From: Deinococcales bacterium
Lineage (GTDB): Bacteria; Deinococcota; Deinococci; Deinococcales; JAAFIG01
Direction: 5' to 3'
Length of the DNA: 32,165 nucleotides
Assembly: GCA_025359505.1 (NCBI GenBank)
Contig: JANYHH010000100.1
Span: 1-32,165 of the forward strand
The position numbers and the translations under genes were made by a program. The number at the start of each line of letters is the position of its first letter. Position 1 is the first letter of the stretch. A model generated the notes under the pieces. It ran no database searches, was not told where the DNA came from, and saw only the letters and a program-made list of their open reading frames with translations. Shown one piece after another: positions 1 through 7,152 of this stretch.

Positions 1-140
1 GACGGATAGCATTGAATTTGTTGAATCTCGAGAAGGAGTTACGTATTTCTAAGCGTCGTCAGCGGTTGAAAGCGTTGATGAGCGATGATTATTTGCGCTC
101 GTTGCTTGGACTGACGGCTTGACTTGGTGCGTTTGCCCTG
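1..140 (+). mobile_element. 3' end of an ISAs1-family insertion sequence (transposase C-terminus)
   Basis: Bases 3-122 are open without a start and read RIALNLLNLEKEL, then KRRQRLKALMSDDYLRSLL, then a TGA. This matches the C-terminal signature of ISAs1/H-repeat transposases (RHIAxNxL...KxRKAxMDxxYLxxVL). The gene enters from the left edge, so only its last 39 codons are visible. The stretch GTTTGCCCTG at 131-140 (complement CAGGGCAAAC) would suit the right terminal inverted repeat, but the left end is outside the window. The element ends just upstream of moaA. Whether it is intact cannot be told. Confidence 0.7.
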
Positions 141-176
141 TCTGTCAGCCGACACCGCTTTCCCTCACGCTCGAGT

Positions 177-182
177 TAGATT
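177..182 (+). promoter_or_regulatory. -10 box TAGATT of moaA (leaderless type)
   Basis: TAGATT lies 6 nt before the GTG start and no Shine-Dalgarno sequence is present. The same spacing recurs in front of many genes here, which suggests transcription starting at or next to the start codon. Confidence 0.5.
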
Positions 183-188
183 AGAGTA

Positions 189-1202
189 GTGCAACCCGCA
201 AAACTCGAGTCTCGCTCACGACCAACGGAACTGATCGACCGCTTTGGACGGGTCATTCGTGATTTGCGTATTTCGGTCACACCGCGTTGCAACTTTCACT
301 GCTCGTACTGCGATCCGCTGGGCGATCATCACGCAGAACCGAAAGGCGTGCTGAGCGTGCGCGACGTGGACAACTTCGTCAAAGCCGCCAGTCTGCTCGG
401 GATGGACGCGGCGCGGTTCACGGGCGGCGAGCCGTTGCTGCGTAAAGAGTTGCCCGAGATGATCGCAAATGCGGCGATGACGCCCGGCGTCAAGGACATT
501 GCCGTGACCACCAATGGCACGCTCTTTCGGCGCAGGCACAAAGAACTCTTGGAGGCGGGGCTGAACCGCGTCAACATCTCCCTCGATGCGCTCGAGCCTA
601 GCGTCTTCAGGCACGCGACCGGTGGCGGTGAAATTGCGCCCGTGCTGGACGCAATTGATTTGGCTTTGGAGCTGGGACTGCACCCCGTCAAACTGAACGC
701 CGTGCTGATTCGCGGCGTCAACGACACCGAACTCGTCAAGCTCGCCCGCATGAGCCTTGACAGACCGCTGCACGTGCGTTTCATCGAGTACATGCACCTC
801 AATAACGCTGATCTCGAGGTTTACCGCCGCGCTTTCATGCCGGGCAGCGAGGTCAGAGCGCTGCTCGAGCGCGAATTTGGAATGCTCGAGGTTGTACCGA
901 CCGATCCGAGCAGTCCCGCTCGAGTCTTCAAGATTCAGGGCAGCCAAGGGACGCTGGGTTTCATCAATCCGATCAGTGAACCGTTCTGCGGGGCATGCTC
1001 ACGGATGCGGCTGACGGCGGATCGCAAGGTGCGCCCGTGCCTGCTGACCGACCGCGAGCTTGACGCCAGCAGCGCCTTTGACTCGAGCAACCCGATCGAA
1101 GCGCTGATCGACACGCTGCTCGAGGCGGCGCACCAAAAAGGGCGGATGGGGGATGTGCTGCCGCAGATCCGTGAGCGCACGATGGTCGCTATTGGCGGGT
1201 GA
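189..1202 (+). CDS. moaA: GTP 3',8-cyclase MoaA
   Basis: This radical SAM enzyme converts GTP to 3',8-cyclo-7,8-dihydro-GTP, the first step of molybdenum cofactor synthesis, in the cytoplasm. The protein has 337 residues, normal for the family. Cys34, Cys38 and Cys41 (CNFHCSYC) bind the SAM-cluster. The C-terminal substrate cluster is Cys267, Cys270 and Cys284 (CGAC...RPC). The protein ends in Gly-Gly, the conserved MoaA tail needed for activity. An in-frame stop at 177 limits the start; GTG 189 adds about 15 residues before the usual LIDRFGR opening and fits the leaderless -10 at 177. No other moa genes are adjacent, but a MocA-like gene lies just beyond recO. An IS end borders it upstream. 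Confidence 0.95.
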   Translation: MQPAKLESRSRPTELIDRFGRVIRDLRISVTPRCNFHCSYCDPLGDHHAEPKGVLSVRDVDNFVKAASLLGMDAARFTGGEPLLRKELPEMIANAAMTPGVKDIAVTTNGTLFRRRHKELLEAGLNRVNISLDALEPSVFRHATGGGEIAPVLDAIDLALELGLHPVKLNAVLIRGVNDTELVKLARMSLDRPLHVRFIEYMHLNNADLEVYRRAFMPGSEVRALLEREFGMLEVVPTDPSSPARVFKIQGSQGTLGFINPISEPFCGACSRMRLTADRKVRPCLLTDRELDASSAFDSSNPIEALIDTLLEAAHQKGRMGDVLPQIRERTMVAIGG

Positions 1203-1207
1203 GTGAG

Positions 1208-1234
1208 CGGGCGAGGCAAGCCTCTCCCCCTACG
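1208..1234 (-). repeat. Dispersed hairpin element, copy A
   Basis: Read on the minus strand this is CGTAGGGGGAGAGGC, then TTGCCTCGCCCG, a hairpin with one mismatch in the stem. It belongs to the family at 13381, 20805, 30461 and 31899. It sits just after the moaA stop and would overlap the first codons of recO if recO began at 1203. Confidence 0.65.
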
Positions 1235-1281
1235 GTCAATGTGGCGTCTCGAGCGTTACGGTGTGGATCAGTCTGAACGTG

Positions 1282-1287
1282 TAAAAT
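1282..1287 (+). promoter_or_regulatory. -10 box TAAAAT of recO (leaderless type)
   Basis: TAAAAT stands 5 nt before GTG 1293. The identical GTAAAAT-N5-GTG arrangement is found before the C39 peptidase gene at 7153. It decides the recO start. Confidence 0.6.
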
Positions 1288-1292
1288 GCCGT

Positions 1293-2045
1293 GTGAGCCG
1301 TTACCGCACCCGTTCTGGCATCGTTTTGCGGCGTTACAAGACCCCGAGCGGCGACATCATCCTCTCCTTGCTGACGCCGGACGGCAAGCTCAAAGGTATC
1401 TGCAAAGCGGGCGCGAGGGGGCAGCACGCCAGCCGCCTGAATCTGTTTCAGCATCTGACCGTGCAAACTTTTGAGCGCCCGAACAGCGACCTGCTGACGC
1501 TGACCGAACTGGTGCTCGAGGGGGCGCTGACGGGGTTGACCGATCCGGCGGTCTATCCATTTGCACATTTCTTGTCGGAATTGGCGGACAAGCTCTATCA
1601 GGATGACGATTTCGTCGGGCAGGCGGGGTTTGAACTGTTCAGCGGCGGCTTGCGCGGACTGGTGCGCCACCCCGATCCCGACCGCGTGACGCTGATTATC
1701 GCGTGGAAGCTGCTGGCGACACACGGTTTATTCCCGAGGGTGCAGGCGTGCATCGACACAGGCGTCATGGACGACCTCACGCACTTTGACGCGGGGCGCG
1801 GCGGCGTGACCTGCTCGAGCATCGGGCGCGGTTTGCGAGTCGGAGTGGACACCACCGATGAACTCCACCGCATGGGGACGGGCACGGTACGCGAGGTGCT
1901 CGAGCACGACCTTTCATCACTTGCCCGTGAGGGTTTGTGGGCGGCGCTCGAGGCGTATCTGACGGTGCAGATCGGGATCCTAAAATCCTTGGGGGCGCTG
2001 CGCTTGCTGCGTCACACGAGGCTCGAGAGTGCGGCTGCGGCGTAA
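1293..2045 (+). CDS. recO: DNA repair protein RecO
   Basis: RecO is a recombination mediator that works with RecR (and RecF) to load RecA on SSB-coated single strands and anneals complementary strands, the main recombination-mediator route in Deinococcus. The 250-residue product opens with SGIVLRRYKTPSGD and continues LLTPDGKLKGICKAGARG, the OB-fold of RecO, followed by the helical C-terminal domain with Leu-rich helices. The zinc-finger cysteines found in many RecO proteins are not obvious. The frame is open back to 1203 (GTG), but 1293 is preferred: the conserved OB fold starts a few residues later, the leaderless TAAAAT is correctly spaced, and the extra upstream codons are translated hairpin repeat. 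Its 3' end overlaps the convergent MocA-like gene by 34 bp. Confidence 0.88.
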   Translation: MSRYRTRSGIVLRRYKTPSGDIILSLLTPDGKLKGICKAGARGQHASRLNLFQHLTVQTFERPNSDLLTLTELVLEGALTGLTDPAVYPFAHFLSELADKLYQDDDFVGQAGFELFSGGLRGLVRHPDPDRVTLIIAWKLLATHGLFPRVQACIDTGVMDDLTHFDAGRGGVTCSSIGRGLRVGVDTTDELHRMGTGTVREVLEHDLSSLAREGLWAALEAYLTVQIGILKSLGALRLLRHTRLESAAAA

Positions 2046-2593
2046 TCTTCTGGCGTGTCCAAATCGAACAAGCCCTCGAGCGGCTGATCGACGAACATCA
2101 CGCGCTCGAGGTGCAGCTTTATCAGCGGTTTTGCGCCGTTACCGGGTGTGCCGAGCACTCCAAACAACTCGCGGGCGAAGACGTGTGGCGGCGCGATCAC
2201 CTCGCCGAAGCGTGAAGCGGCAATCGGCGCGTCACCGATCCTCTCGAGCAGATTGCGGTACATCGCCTTTGTCACGAAAACCTGATCGGCGAGCGTGAAC
2301 AGCATGGCGTCCACATCTGGAGCGAGACTCAATACAGCCGTGCGTAACGAGGCTTCCATGCCAGCCGTGGCGAAATCCGGGTTGAACGCGAAATCGCACG
2401 GCAGCCCCTCGAGCGCCGCTTGAATCACGGACTCTTCGTTGCCAGTAACCACGGTCACGCGCTCAAAACCTGATTCAAGCAGGTTTTGGACGCCGCGCCG
2501 CACGAGCGGTTCACCGTTTAGCTCCAGCAAGAGCTTATTGCGTTTCATGCGCGTCGAGAGTCCAGCGGCGAGCAGGGCAGCAACGGTCTTCAT
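2012..2593 (-). CDS. MobA/MocA-like nucleotidyltransferase
   Basis: The protein (193 residues) starts AALLAAGLSTRMKRNKLLLE, the nucleotide-binding signature (LAAGxSxRMG-xxK) of the GT-A-fold NTP transferase family that includes MocA (CTP:molybdopterin cytidylyltransferase) and MobA. Further family features are GEPLVRR, a Thr-Gly-Asn motif after the third strand, LADQVFV (metal-binding DQ) and the C-terminal DLDTPEDY. MocA modifies molybdopterin for xanthine-dehydrogenase-type enzymes; moaA lies 0.8 kb away, which agrees with a cofactor role. In this signature the usual Gly after RM is Lys. The exact substrate cannot be fixed from sequence. ATG at 2593 is the natural start. It is convergent with recO, with a 34-bp tail overlap. 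Confidence 0.8.
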   Translation of the reverse strand: MKTVAALLAAGLSTRMKRNKLLLELNGEPLVRRGVQNLLESGFERVTVVTGNEESVIQAALEGLPCDFAFNPDFATAGMEASLRTAVLSLAPDVDAMLFTLADQVFVTKAMYRNLLERIGDAPIAASRFGEVIAPPHVFARELFGVLGTPGNGAKPLIKLHLERVMFVDQPLEGLFDLDTPEDYAAAALSSLV

Positions 2594-2640
2594 TGCAAAG
2601 ATTCTACGCGCTGGGGCTTTGAGCGATTGAGGATTGCCAC

Positions 2641-2778
2641 CTGAGCAATGGCAGAATCGAAGCGTTCAGTGATGGCGTGCTGGCAATCATCACGATCATG
2701 GTGTTGGAACTCAAAGCCCCGCACGACGCGACCTTGGCGGCGTTGCTCGAGCTGCGCGACGTGCACCGCACCCGATAA
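2641..2778 (+). pseudogene. Truncated TMEM175 (DUF1211)-type potassium channel gene
   Basis: Reading from CTG 2641 gives LSNGRIEAFSDGVLAI, then ITIMVLELKAPHDATLAALL, ending at TAA 2776-2778. RIEAFSDGVxAIxxTxxVLELK is the first transmembrane helix (RxxxFSDG filter motif) of TMEM175/DUF1211 potassium channels. Only about 40 of the roughly 200 residues remain and no ATG start is present, so this is a gene relic. The 3' part may have been replaced by the sequence that follows (2779-2932). Confidence 0.7.
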
Positions 2779-2909
2779 GAAAACCAGTCTAGACACGGTA
2801 ACGATTAGCTCTCAGAGCATTCAGATCGACTCGAGCGACAGCGTGACGCTGCGAGCCAAGGTCAAAATCACCGATGCCGTTATTCAAACTCACGTCAGAT
2901 CGCTCAATT
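2779..2909. other. Gap between channel relic and MFS gene, no gene recognised
   Basis: A frame on the plus strand stays open through this gap and reads DTVTISSQSIQIDSSD and so on to a stop at 2932, but it has no plausible start and no family I recognise. It may be another gene fragment. One CTCGAG copy is present. No terminator is evident for the MFS gene that ends at 2910. Confidence 0.3.
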
Positions 2910-4184
2910 TCAGCGGTTTTGACTGCGCGTGACCTCGGCGGCTCGAGCTTCCAAATTCATCAGCGCTGGGGCGAGCAGCCCCAGCAGGCAGACCAGTGCC
3001 GAGAGCGCTCCGCCCCAGATGAAGACGCCGCGCACGCCGATGGCGTCGCCGAGCGGCCCGGCGATCGCCAGACCAATCGGCCCCGCGAAGCCCATCACCG
3101 TATTCATCAGCGACAGTACCCTGCCTTGCATCGCGTTGGGGACGATGGTTTGCAGCACGCTCATCATTGGCGCGTTGCCGACGGAAAACGTCACACCGCT
3201 CACCGTCCACCAGATCACGGCCAGCCACAGGGCGTTACTCGAGGACAGCGCGGTCAGCGCGACCGTGCCGCACGAGACGGCGAACGCCAGCAGCAGCACC
3301 AGTATCGGGCGACGCGGCGGGAAGACGCTGATGAAAATGCCGCCCGCGATCATGCCGACGCCGCTGATGCCTTCCATCAACGCGACTTGATTGACGCCAC
3401 CCAGAAAGTGCTGCTTGACCAGCAGTGGCGTCAACGCAAACGTCGGCATCACGGTCAGCACGACCAGCCCGAGCAATGCGAACAACCCGACCAAGCCCCG
3501 ATCTCTCGAGACATACGTGACGCCTTCAGTGAAATCTTCCCAGCCGCTCGAGGTTTTGTTCTGGGTTTCTACAGGTTGCGGAACTTTGTAGAACAGCAGC
3601 GGCGTGATGCCCAACACAGCCGTCACGACATCGATCATCAGTGCGCCTTGCAGCGGCAGCCACGCCAGCGCCAGTGCCCCGAGCGGCGCGGCGGCAATCG
3701 TCATGATGCCCTGCAAGCTTTGATTCAGTCCAGCAACCCTCGGCAGCCACGATTGCGGCACGAGATTGGCGGTGCTGCTGGCGGCGGCGGGACTTTGGAA
3801 GGCTTGCATACCGCTGCGAACGAACATCAATGTGTAGACGTGCCAGAGCTGAATCGCGCCGCTCGAGAATAAGAAAATCAGCACGATCATGCACAGGGCG
3901 GTGATGCTGTCGGCGACGATCATGATCGTGCGGCGCGGCCACCTATCGGCGATCACGCCGCCGAGTGGCCCGAGCAGCGCCTGCGGCAGCAAGCCCGCGA
4001 TGCCCGCAATCGCCAAGTCGCTGGCGCTGCCCGTCGTGCTGGTGATCCACCACAGCAAGACAAATTGCGTCAGGCTCGAGCCGATTAAGCTCAGCGCTTG
4101 CCCGAGCCAGATGCTCCAGAAGCGCGGTTGCCAGTTGGAAGTCTCGAGCGGTGCGCTGGTGTTGGCGGTGTTCAGCGCGTCCAC
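2910..4184 (-). CDS. MFS transporter, drug-efflux type
   Basis: The 424-residue protein has about 12 hydrophobic segments. Motif A of the major facilitator superfamily is visible as GPLGGVIADRWPRRTIM in the loop after helix 2, and the first helix carries WLGQALSLIGSSLTQF. This pattern is typical of the MFS_3 / macrolide-efflux-like proton antiporters in the inner membrane. The GTG start at 4184 has a good ribosome site (GAGGAG, 8 nt upstream) and overlaps the end of the upstream tetR gene by 13 bp, so the two are co-transcribed and probably translationally coupled. The TetR regulator with its operators suggests induction by the exported compound, whose identity is unknown. The frame could start further upstream inside tetR, but no site supports that. 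Confidence 0.85.
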   Translation of the reverse strand: MDALNTANTSAPLETSNWQPRFWSIWLGQALSLIGSSLTQFVLLWWITSTTGSASDLAIAGIAGLLPQALLGPLGGVIADRWPRRTIMIVADSITALCMIVLIFLFSSGAIQLWHVYTLMFVRSGMQAFQSPAAASSTANLVPQSWLPRVAGLNQSLQGIMTIAAAPLGALALAWLPLQGALMIDVVTAVLGITPLLFYKVPQPVETQNKTSSGWEDFTEGVTYVSRDRGLVGLFALLGLVVLTVMPTFALTPLLVKQHFLGGVNQVALMEGISGVGMIAGGIFISVFPPRRPILVLLLAFAVSCGTVALTALSSSNALWLAVIWWTVSGVTFSVGNAPMMSVLQTIVPNAMQGRVLSLMNTVMGFAGPIGLAIAGPLGDAIGVRGVFIWGGALSALVCLLGLLAPALMNLEARAAEVTRSQNR

Positions 4185-4717
4185 GAGATCAGCTCCTCTA
4201 GCAATTGCGCCCGCAATTGCGGTGTCAAGTCGCTCATGCCGGTCGTTTCGGCGAACCACAAGCCGTCGCACGCCATACGAATCGCGGTGGCTCGAGGGGC
4301 GGGCAGTCCATCGTTGAGGATATGAAGGGCAGCGAACTCGAAGCTCGTTTTGATCGGCTCCAAAAGTTCTGGGTACGCGTTGATGATCTGGGCCAGTGCG
4401 TTAGTCAGCGCGGCTTCCTCGGGAGCTGGTTGGAACGTTGCGCGGATGTACGCCCGCGCCCAGCGTCCAGCGCGTCCAATTGGTTCGGTCTCGAGGTGAC
4501 GGCTGATGTCGGCTTCGAAGTCGAGGGCGAGTTGCTCAATCAGCGCGGTCAGTAACTCGAGCTTGGTCGGAAAGTGGTGCAGCAGCCCACCTTTGCTGAC
4601 GCTCGCCTCGAGTGCAACGCGTTCCAAGGTCAGGTGGCTCGCGCCGTGCAGGGTGATGAGCTTGGCGGCGGCGCTGAGTAGGTTTTCTTTGGTTTGAATC
4701 GGGGTTTTCTTGGACAT
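4172..4717 (-). CDS. TetR-family transcriptional repressor
   Basis: The 181-residue protein has the TetR N-terminal helix-turn-helix at about residues 8-55: KENLLSAAAKLITLHGASH, then LTLERVALEASVSKGGLLHH with FPTKLELL. The remainder is the helical ligand-binding and dimerisation domain. ATG 4717 is chosen over the TTG just before it. The gene leads a two-gene operon with the MFS exporter. Twin 18-bp palindromes immediately upstream (4723-4740, 4749-4766) are probable operators, implying autorepression released by a small molecule, most likely an MFS substrate. Confidence 0.88.
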   Translation of the reverse strand: MSKKTPIQTKENLLSAAAKLITLHGASHLTLERVALEASVSKGGLLHHFPTKLELLTALIEQLALDFEADISRHLETEPIGRAGRWARAYIRATFQPAPEEAALTNALAQIINAYPELLEPIKTSFEFAALHILNDGLPAPRATAIRMACDGLWFAETTGMSDLTPQLRAQLLEELISWTR

Positions 4718-4722
4718 CAAAT

Positions 4723-4740
4723 ACCGTCCCTTCAGACGGT
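4723..4740. promoter_or_regulatory. TetR-type operator 1
   Basis: ACCGTC-N6-GACGGT, a perfect 6-bp inverted repeat lying 5 bp before the tetR ATG. A second copy with the same arms lies 26 bp upstream, centre to centre. Confidence 0.75.
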
Positions 4741-4744
4741 TTGA

Positions 4745-4773
4745 AACTACCGTCCAGTCAGACGGTTTGTCAA
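4745..4773 (-). promoter_or_regulatory. Promoter of the tetR-MFS operon
   Basis: On the minus strand a consensus -35 TTGACA (4768-4773) is followed after 18 nt by TAGTTT (-10). Operator 2 fills the spacer and operator 1 covers the start region. Confidence 0.5.
4749..4766. promoter_or_regulatory. TetR-type operator 2
   Basis: ACCGTC-N6-GACGGT with the same arms as operator 1. It falls within the spacer of the predicted tetR promoter, so a bound repressor would block RNA polymerase. Confidence 0.75.
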
Positions 4774-4851
4774 GAGATCCCCAGCACCTCGAGCGACACT
4801 CCGTTTTCGCACCCTGTGTCCAGACAACTGTGCAACTCCACCCCCAACCGA

Positions 4852-4857
4852 TATCAT
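4852..4857 (+). promoter_or_regulatory. -10 box TATCAT of the Rieske oxygenase operon (leaderless type)
   Basis: TATCAT ends 6 nt before ATG 4864. No Shine-Dalgarno sequence and no good -35 are seen. Confidence 0.5.
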
Positions 4858-4863
4858 CAGCTC

Positions 4864-5988
4864 ATGATCCTCGAGCGCCCCGCCGCCATCCCCTCGAGCC
4901 TGCCCGATCTGAACGCGGACACGCTGACCACCCAGCCGATCGAGCAAGCCTTCACCGCCCCCTCGAGCTGGTATACCGCGCCAGAATTCCACGTCTTCGA
5001 CCGCGAGGCGATCAGCGCCACGCACTGGCAATACGTCGGACACGTCTCACAAATGCCAAATGCGGGCGACCACCTCGTCTCTCAAATCGCGGGCGATCCC
5101 GTAATCGCCGTGCGCGGCAAGGACAACGTGATTCGCGGCTTCTACAACGTCTGCCGCCACCGCGCTGGGCCGCTGGCACTCGAGAATGGGTGTAGCGAAC
5201 GCGGAATGCTGCAATGCAAATACCACGGCTGGACGTACACGCTCGAGGGGCAATTGCGTGGCGTGCCGCACTGGGACAGGGTGGATTTGTTCGACAAGAA
5301 AGATTACGGCTTGACGCCAGTCGCGCTTCAAACTTGGCAGGGACTGATCTTCATCAACCTCTCCCCCGCCCCAGCGCCGCTCGAGGCAACCGTGCAAGGC
5401 ATCAGCGAGCGCATCGCGCCGATCCAACTCGAGCATCTGCAATTTCACCAGCGCATCGTCTACCCCGTCAAATGCAACTGGAAAGCCTACGTGGACAATT
5501 ACTTGGAGGGCTACCACGTGCCCATCGTCCACCCGGAACTCAACAAGGTGCTGGATTACGCGCAGTACCGCACCGAAACCGCGCCGCATTACAGCCTGCA
5601 ATACAGCCCGTTTCGTAAAGACGCCGACTCGAGCTTTTACGGCGAAGCAGATAAAGCGTTTTACTACTTCATCTTCCCGAACATCATGCTCAACATCGTC
5701 GGAGAGCGCTTGCAGGTCAATCTGATCATGCCGACGGGCGCGGACACCTGCGACGTGATCTTCGATTACCTGTACGCCGACACCAGCCATCAGGGGACCA
5801 TTGCCGCCGATTTTGCGTACAGCGAAGTCGTGCAACGCGAAGACGAGGAGATTTGCGAAGCCGTGCAAATTGGACTGGGCAGCCGCTCGTACCACGTTGG
5901 GCGTTACAGCGTGCAGCGCGAGGAAGGCGTGCATCACTTCCACGACTTGCTGCGCGGCGCGTACAAACGGGCGCTCGAGGCGCAGTGA
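4864..5988 (+). CDS. Rieske non-haem iron oxygenase, alpha subunit
   Basis: The 374-residue protein is a ring-hydroxylating-type oxygenase. The N-terminal Rieske domain binds a [2Fe-2S] cluster through Cys97, His99, Cys118 and His121 (CRH...CKYH). The catalytic domain carries the mononuclear iron ligands His218 and His223 in NYLEGYHVPIVH, with Asp211/Glu215 in the bridging position. This form, with a short catalytic domain and no beta subunit nearby, resembles the choline/carnitine/glycine-betaine monooxygenase group (GbcA, CntA) more than true aromatic dioxygenases; the substrate is not determined. No reductase lies in the operon, although a small Rieske ferredoxin is encoded at 31093. The frame is open to 4741, but ATG 4864 with its -10 box is the likely start. 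It overlaps the next gene by GTGA. Confidence 0.88.
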   Translation: MILERPAAIPSSLPDLNADTLTTQPIEQAFTAPSSWYTAPEFHVFDREAISATHWQYVGHVSQMPNAGDHLVSQIAGDPVIAVRGKDNVIRGFYNVCRHRAGPLALENGCSERGMLQCKYHGWTYTLEGQLRGVPHWDRVDLFDKKDYGLTPVALQTWQGLIFINLSPAPAPLEATVQGISERIAPIQLEHLQFHQRIVYPVKCNWKAYVDNYLEGYHVPIVHPELNKVLDYAQYRTETAPHYSLQYSPFRKDADSSFYGEADKAFYYFIFPNIMLNIVGERLQVNLIMPTGADTCDVIFDYLYADTSHQGTIAADFAYSEVVQREDEEICEAVQIGLGSRSYHVGRYSVQREEGVHHFHDLLRGAYKRALEAQ

Positions 5989-6605
5989 GCGCGTCCAAGA
6001 TGTCCGTGCAAGCGATGGTCTTCGACACCGACGGCGTGATCGTGCGCCCGAAAAGCTGGTTCGTCACGCCCGCTGCCGAGCGCTACGGTATTCCTCGAGA
6101 TCAGTTTATGACCTTCATCCACGGCGAGTTCCAGCGCTGCATCAGCGGCGAACTCGAGCTGGCGAAAATCTTGCCACCGCTGCTCGAGGGGTGAGGCGTG
6201 ACCGTCAGTGCGGAGGCGTTCATCAGACAATGGCTCGAGCATGAACACGCGATTGACACGGCGTTGCTGGCGCGAATCCAGCGCATTCGAGGTGCTGGCG
6301 TGAAGTGCTACCTCGGCACGAATCAGGAAACCAACCGCGCTCTGTACATGAAACGCGAGATGGGATTGGAGGCTGCGCTAGACGGCGTGTTCGTCTCGAG
6401 CGAGTTGAAAGCCAGAAAACCTCAGCCGGAGTTTTACGCCCGCGTTCAAGCCGCCCTCGAGTTGCCCGCCTCAGGTATCCTGCTGTGGGACGACAGTCCA
6501 GCCAATATCGCCGCTGCGCTGGGCGCTGGCTGGCAGGTGCAGCTCTACACATCGCTCGAGCAATTCGAGCTTCAACTGCTGCGCTACACTCGAGCGACCG
6601 CGTGA
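5985..6605 (+). pseudogene. HAD-superfamily phosphatase interrupted by an in-frame TGA
   Basis: From GTG 5985 (overlapping the oxygenase stop as GTGA) the frame reads a complete subfamily-IA HAD hydrolase of about 206 codons, broken only by TGA at 6192-6194. The first part has the nucleophile motif FDTDGVIVRP; the second has motif II LGTNQETN, motif III Lys in ELKARKPQPEFY and motif IV WDDSPANIAAALGAGW. Both parts are in the same frame and colinear. Relatives commonly have Trp before Gly-Val here, so a TGG to TGA change is the simplest explanation. GTG 6198 could restart the second half, giving two polypeptides. Alternatives are a sequencing error or read-through. Normally such enzymes dephosphorylate small metabolites. 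Confidence 0.75.
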
Positions 6606-7144
6606 CTTTCGAGCCGCTTGTCACATCGCGCTTGCGCCTACGTTCCCTCGAGCAGCGAGATGCGGCAAGCTTGAGCGCGTACCGCAGTGATCCAAGCGTG
6701 GCGCGGTATCAAAGTTGGACAGTCCCCTATGCAGCAATAGCCGCGCTCGAGTTGATCCAGTCCACGCAAGCTCGAGATATCACCGACCTCGGCTGGACGC
6801 AAATCGGCATTGCAACGCTCGAGACCAACGAGCTGATCGGCGACATCGGTTTCAACCGCGTGGACTCGAGCAATGCCGAGATCGGTTTCACGCTCGCAAG
6901 TGACTGGCAGGGTCAGGGATTGATGCGCGAAGCACTCGAGACGCTGCTCCAGTACGCCGTTCAAACTGGCGTTCGACGCGTCACCGCCACGACCGATGTT
7001 CGCAACGCCGCCAGTCAAGGCTTGCTGACGCGTCTAGGATTCACCTTGGAGCAAATCCTCAAAGACAGTTGGCTCGAGGATGGCGCGTACTTCGACGAAT
7101 ATCTTTACGCGCTGGAACTGGTAGAAACCGCAGCTCGAGCGTAA
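6602..7144 (+). CDS. GNAT N-acetyltransferase, RimJ/RimL type
   Basis: The 180-residue protein opens with TSRLRLRSLEQRDAASL, the start typical of the RimJ/RimL-like Acetyltransf_3 group. It continues with IGDIGFNR and the AEIGFTL strand. The acetyl-CoA pyrophosphate loop is in SDWQGQGLMREAL (family pattern Q/RxxGxG/A) and NAASQGLLTRLGFTLE is motif B. It transfers an acetyl group to an amine of a protein or small molecule. GTG 6602 overlaps the HAD stop as GTGA, the third member of the Rieske-HAD-GNAT operon. The frame is open further upstream only as a shadow of the HAD gene. Confidence 0.85.
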   Translation: MTFEPLVTSRLRLRSLEQRDAASLSAYRSDPSVARYQSWTVPYAAIAALELIQSTQARDITDLGWTQIGIATLETNELIGDIGFNRVDSSNAEIGFTLASDWQGQGLMREALETLLQYAVQTGVRRVTATTDVRNAASQGLLTRLGFTLEQILKDSWLEDGAYFDEYLYALELVETAARA

Positions 7145-7147
7145 AAT
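7142..7147 (+). promoter_or_regulatory. -10 box TAAAAT of the C39 peptidase gene (leaderless type)
   Basis: GTAAAAT-N5-GTG, identical in layout to recO. It overlaps the GNAT stop codon (TAA 7142-7144). Confidence 0.6.
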
Positions 7148-7152
7148 AAAGT

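Noticed and set aside
1203-1292. Longer RecO start at GTG 1203
   Set aside because: The extra residues translate a dispersed hairpin and lie before a well-placed -10 box; the RecO fold starts after 1293.
2874-3872. Long open frame antisense to the MFS gene (332 codons)
   Set aside because: Rich in Gln, Arg and His, typical of antisense translation of GC-rich membrane-protein genes.
6192-6194. Selenocysteine codon in the HAD gene
   Set aside because: Sec is not expected in HAD phosphatases at this position, and no convincing SECIS-like hairpin follows.
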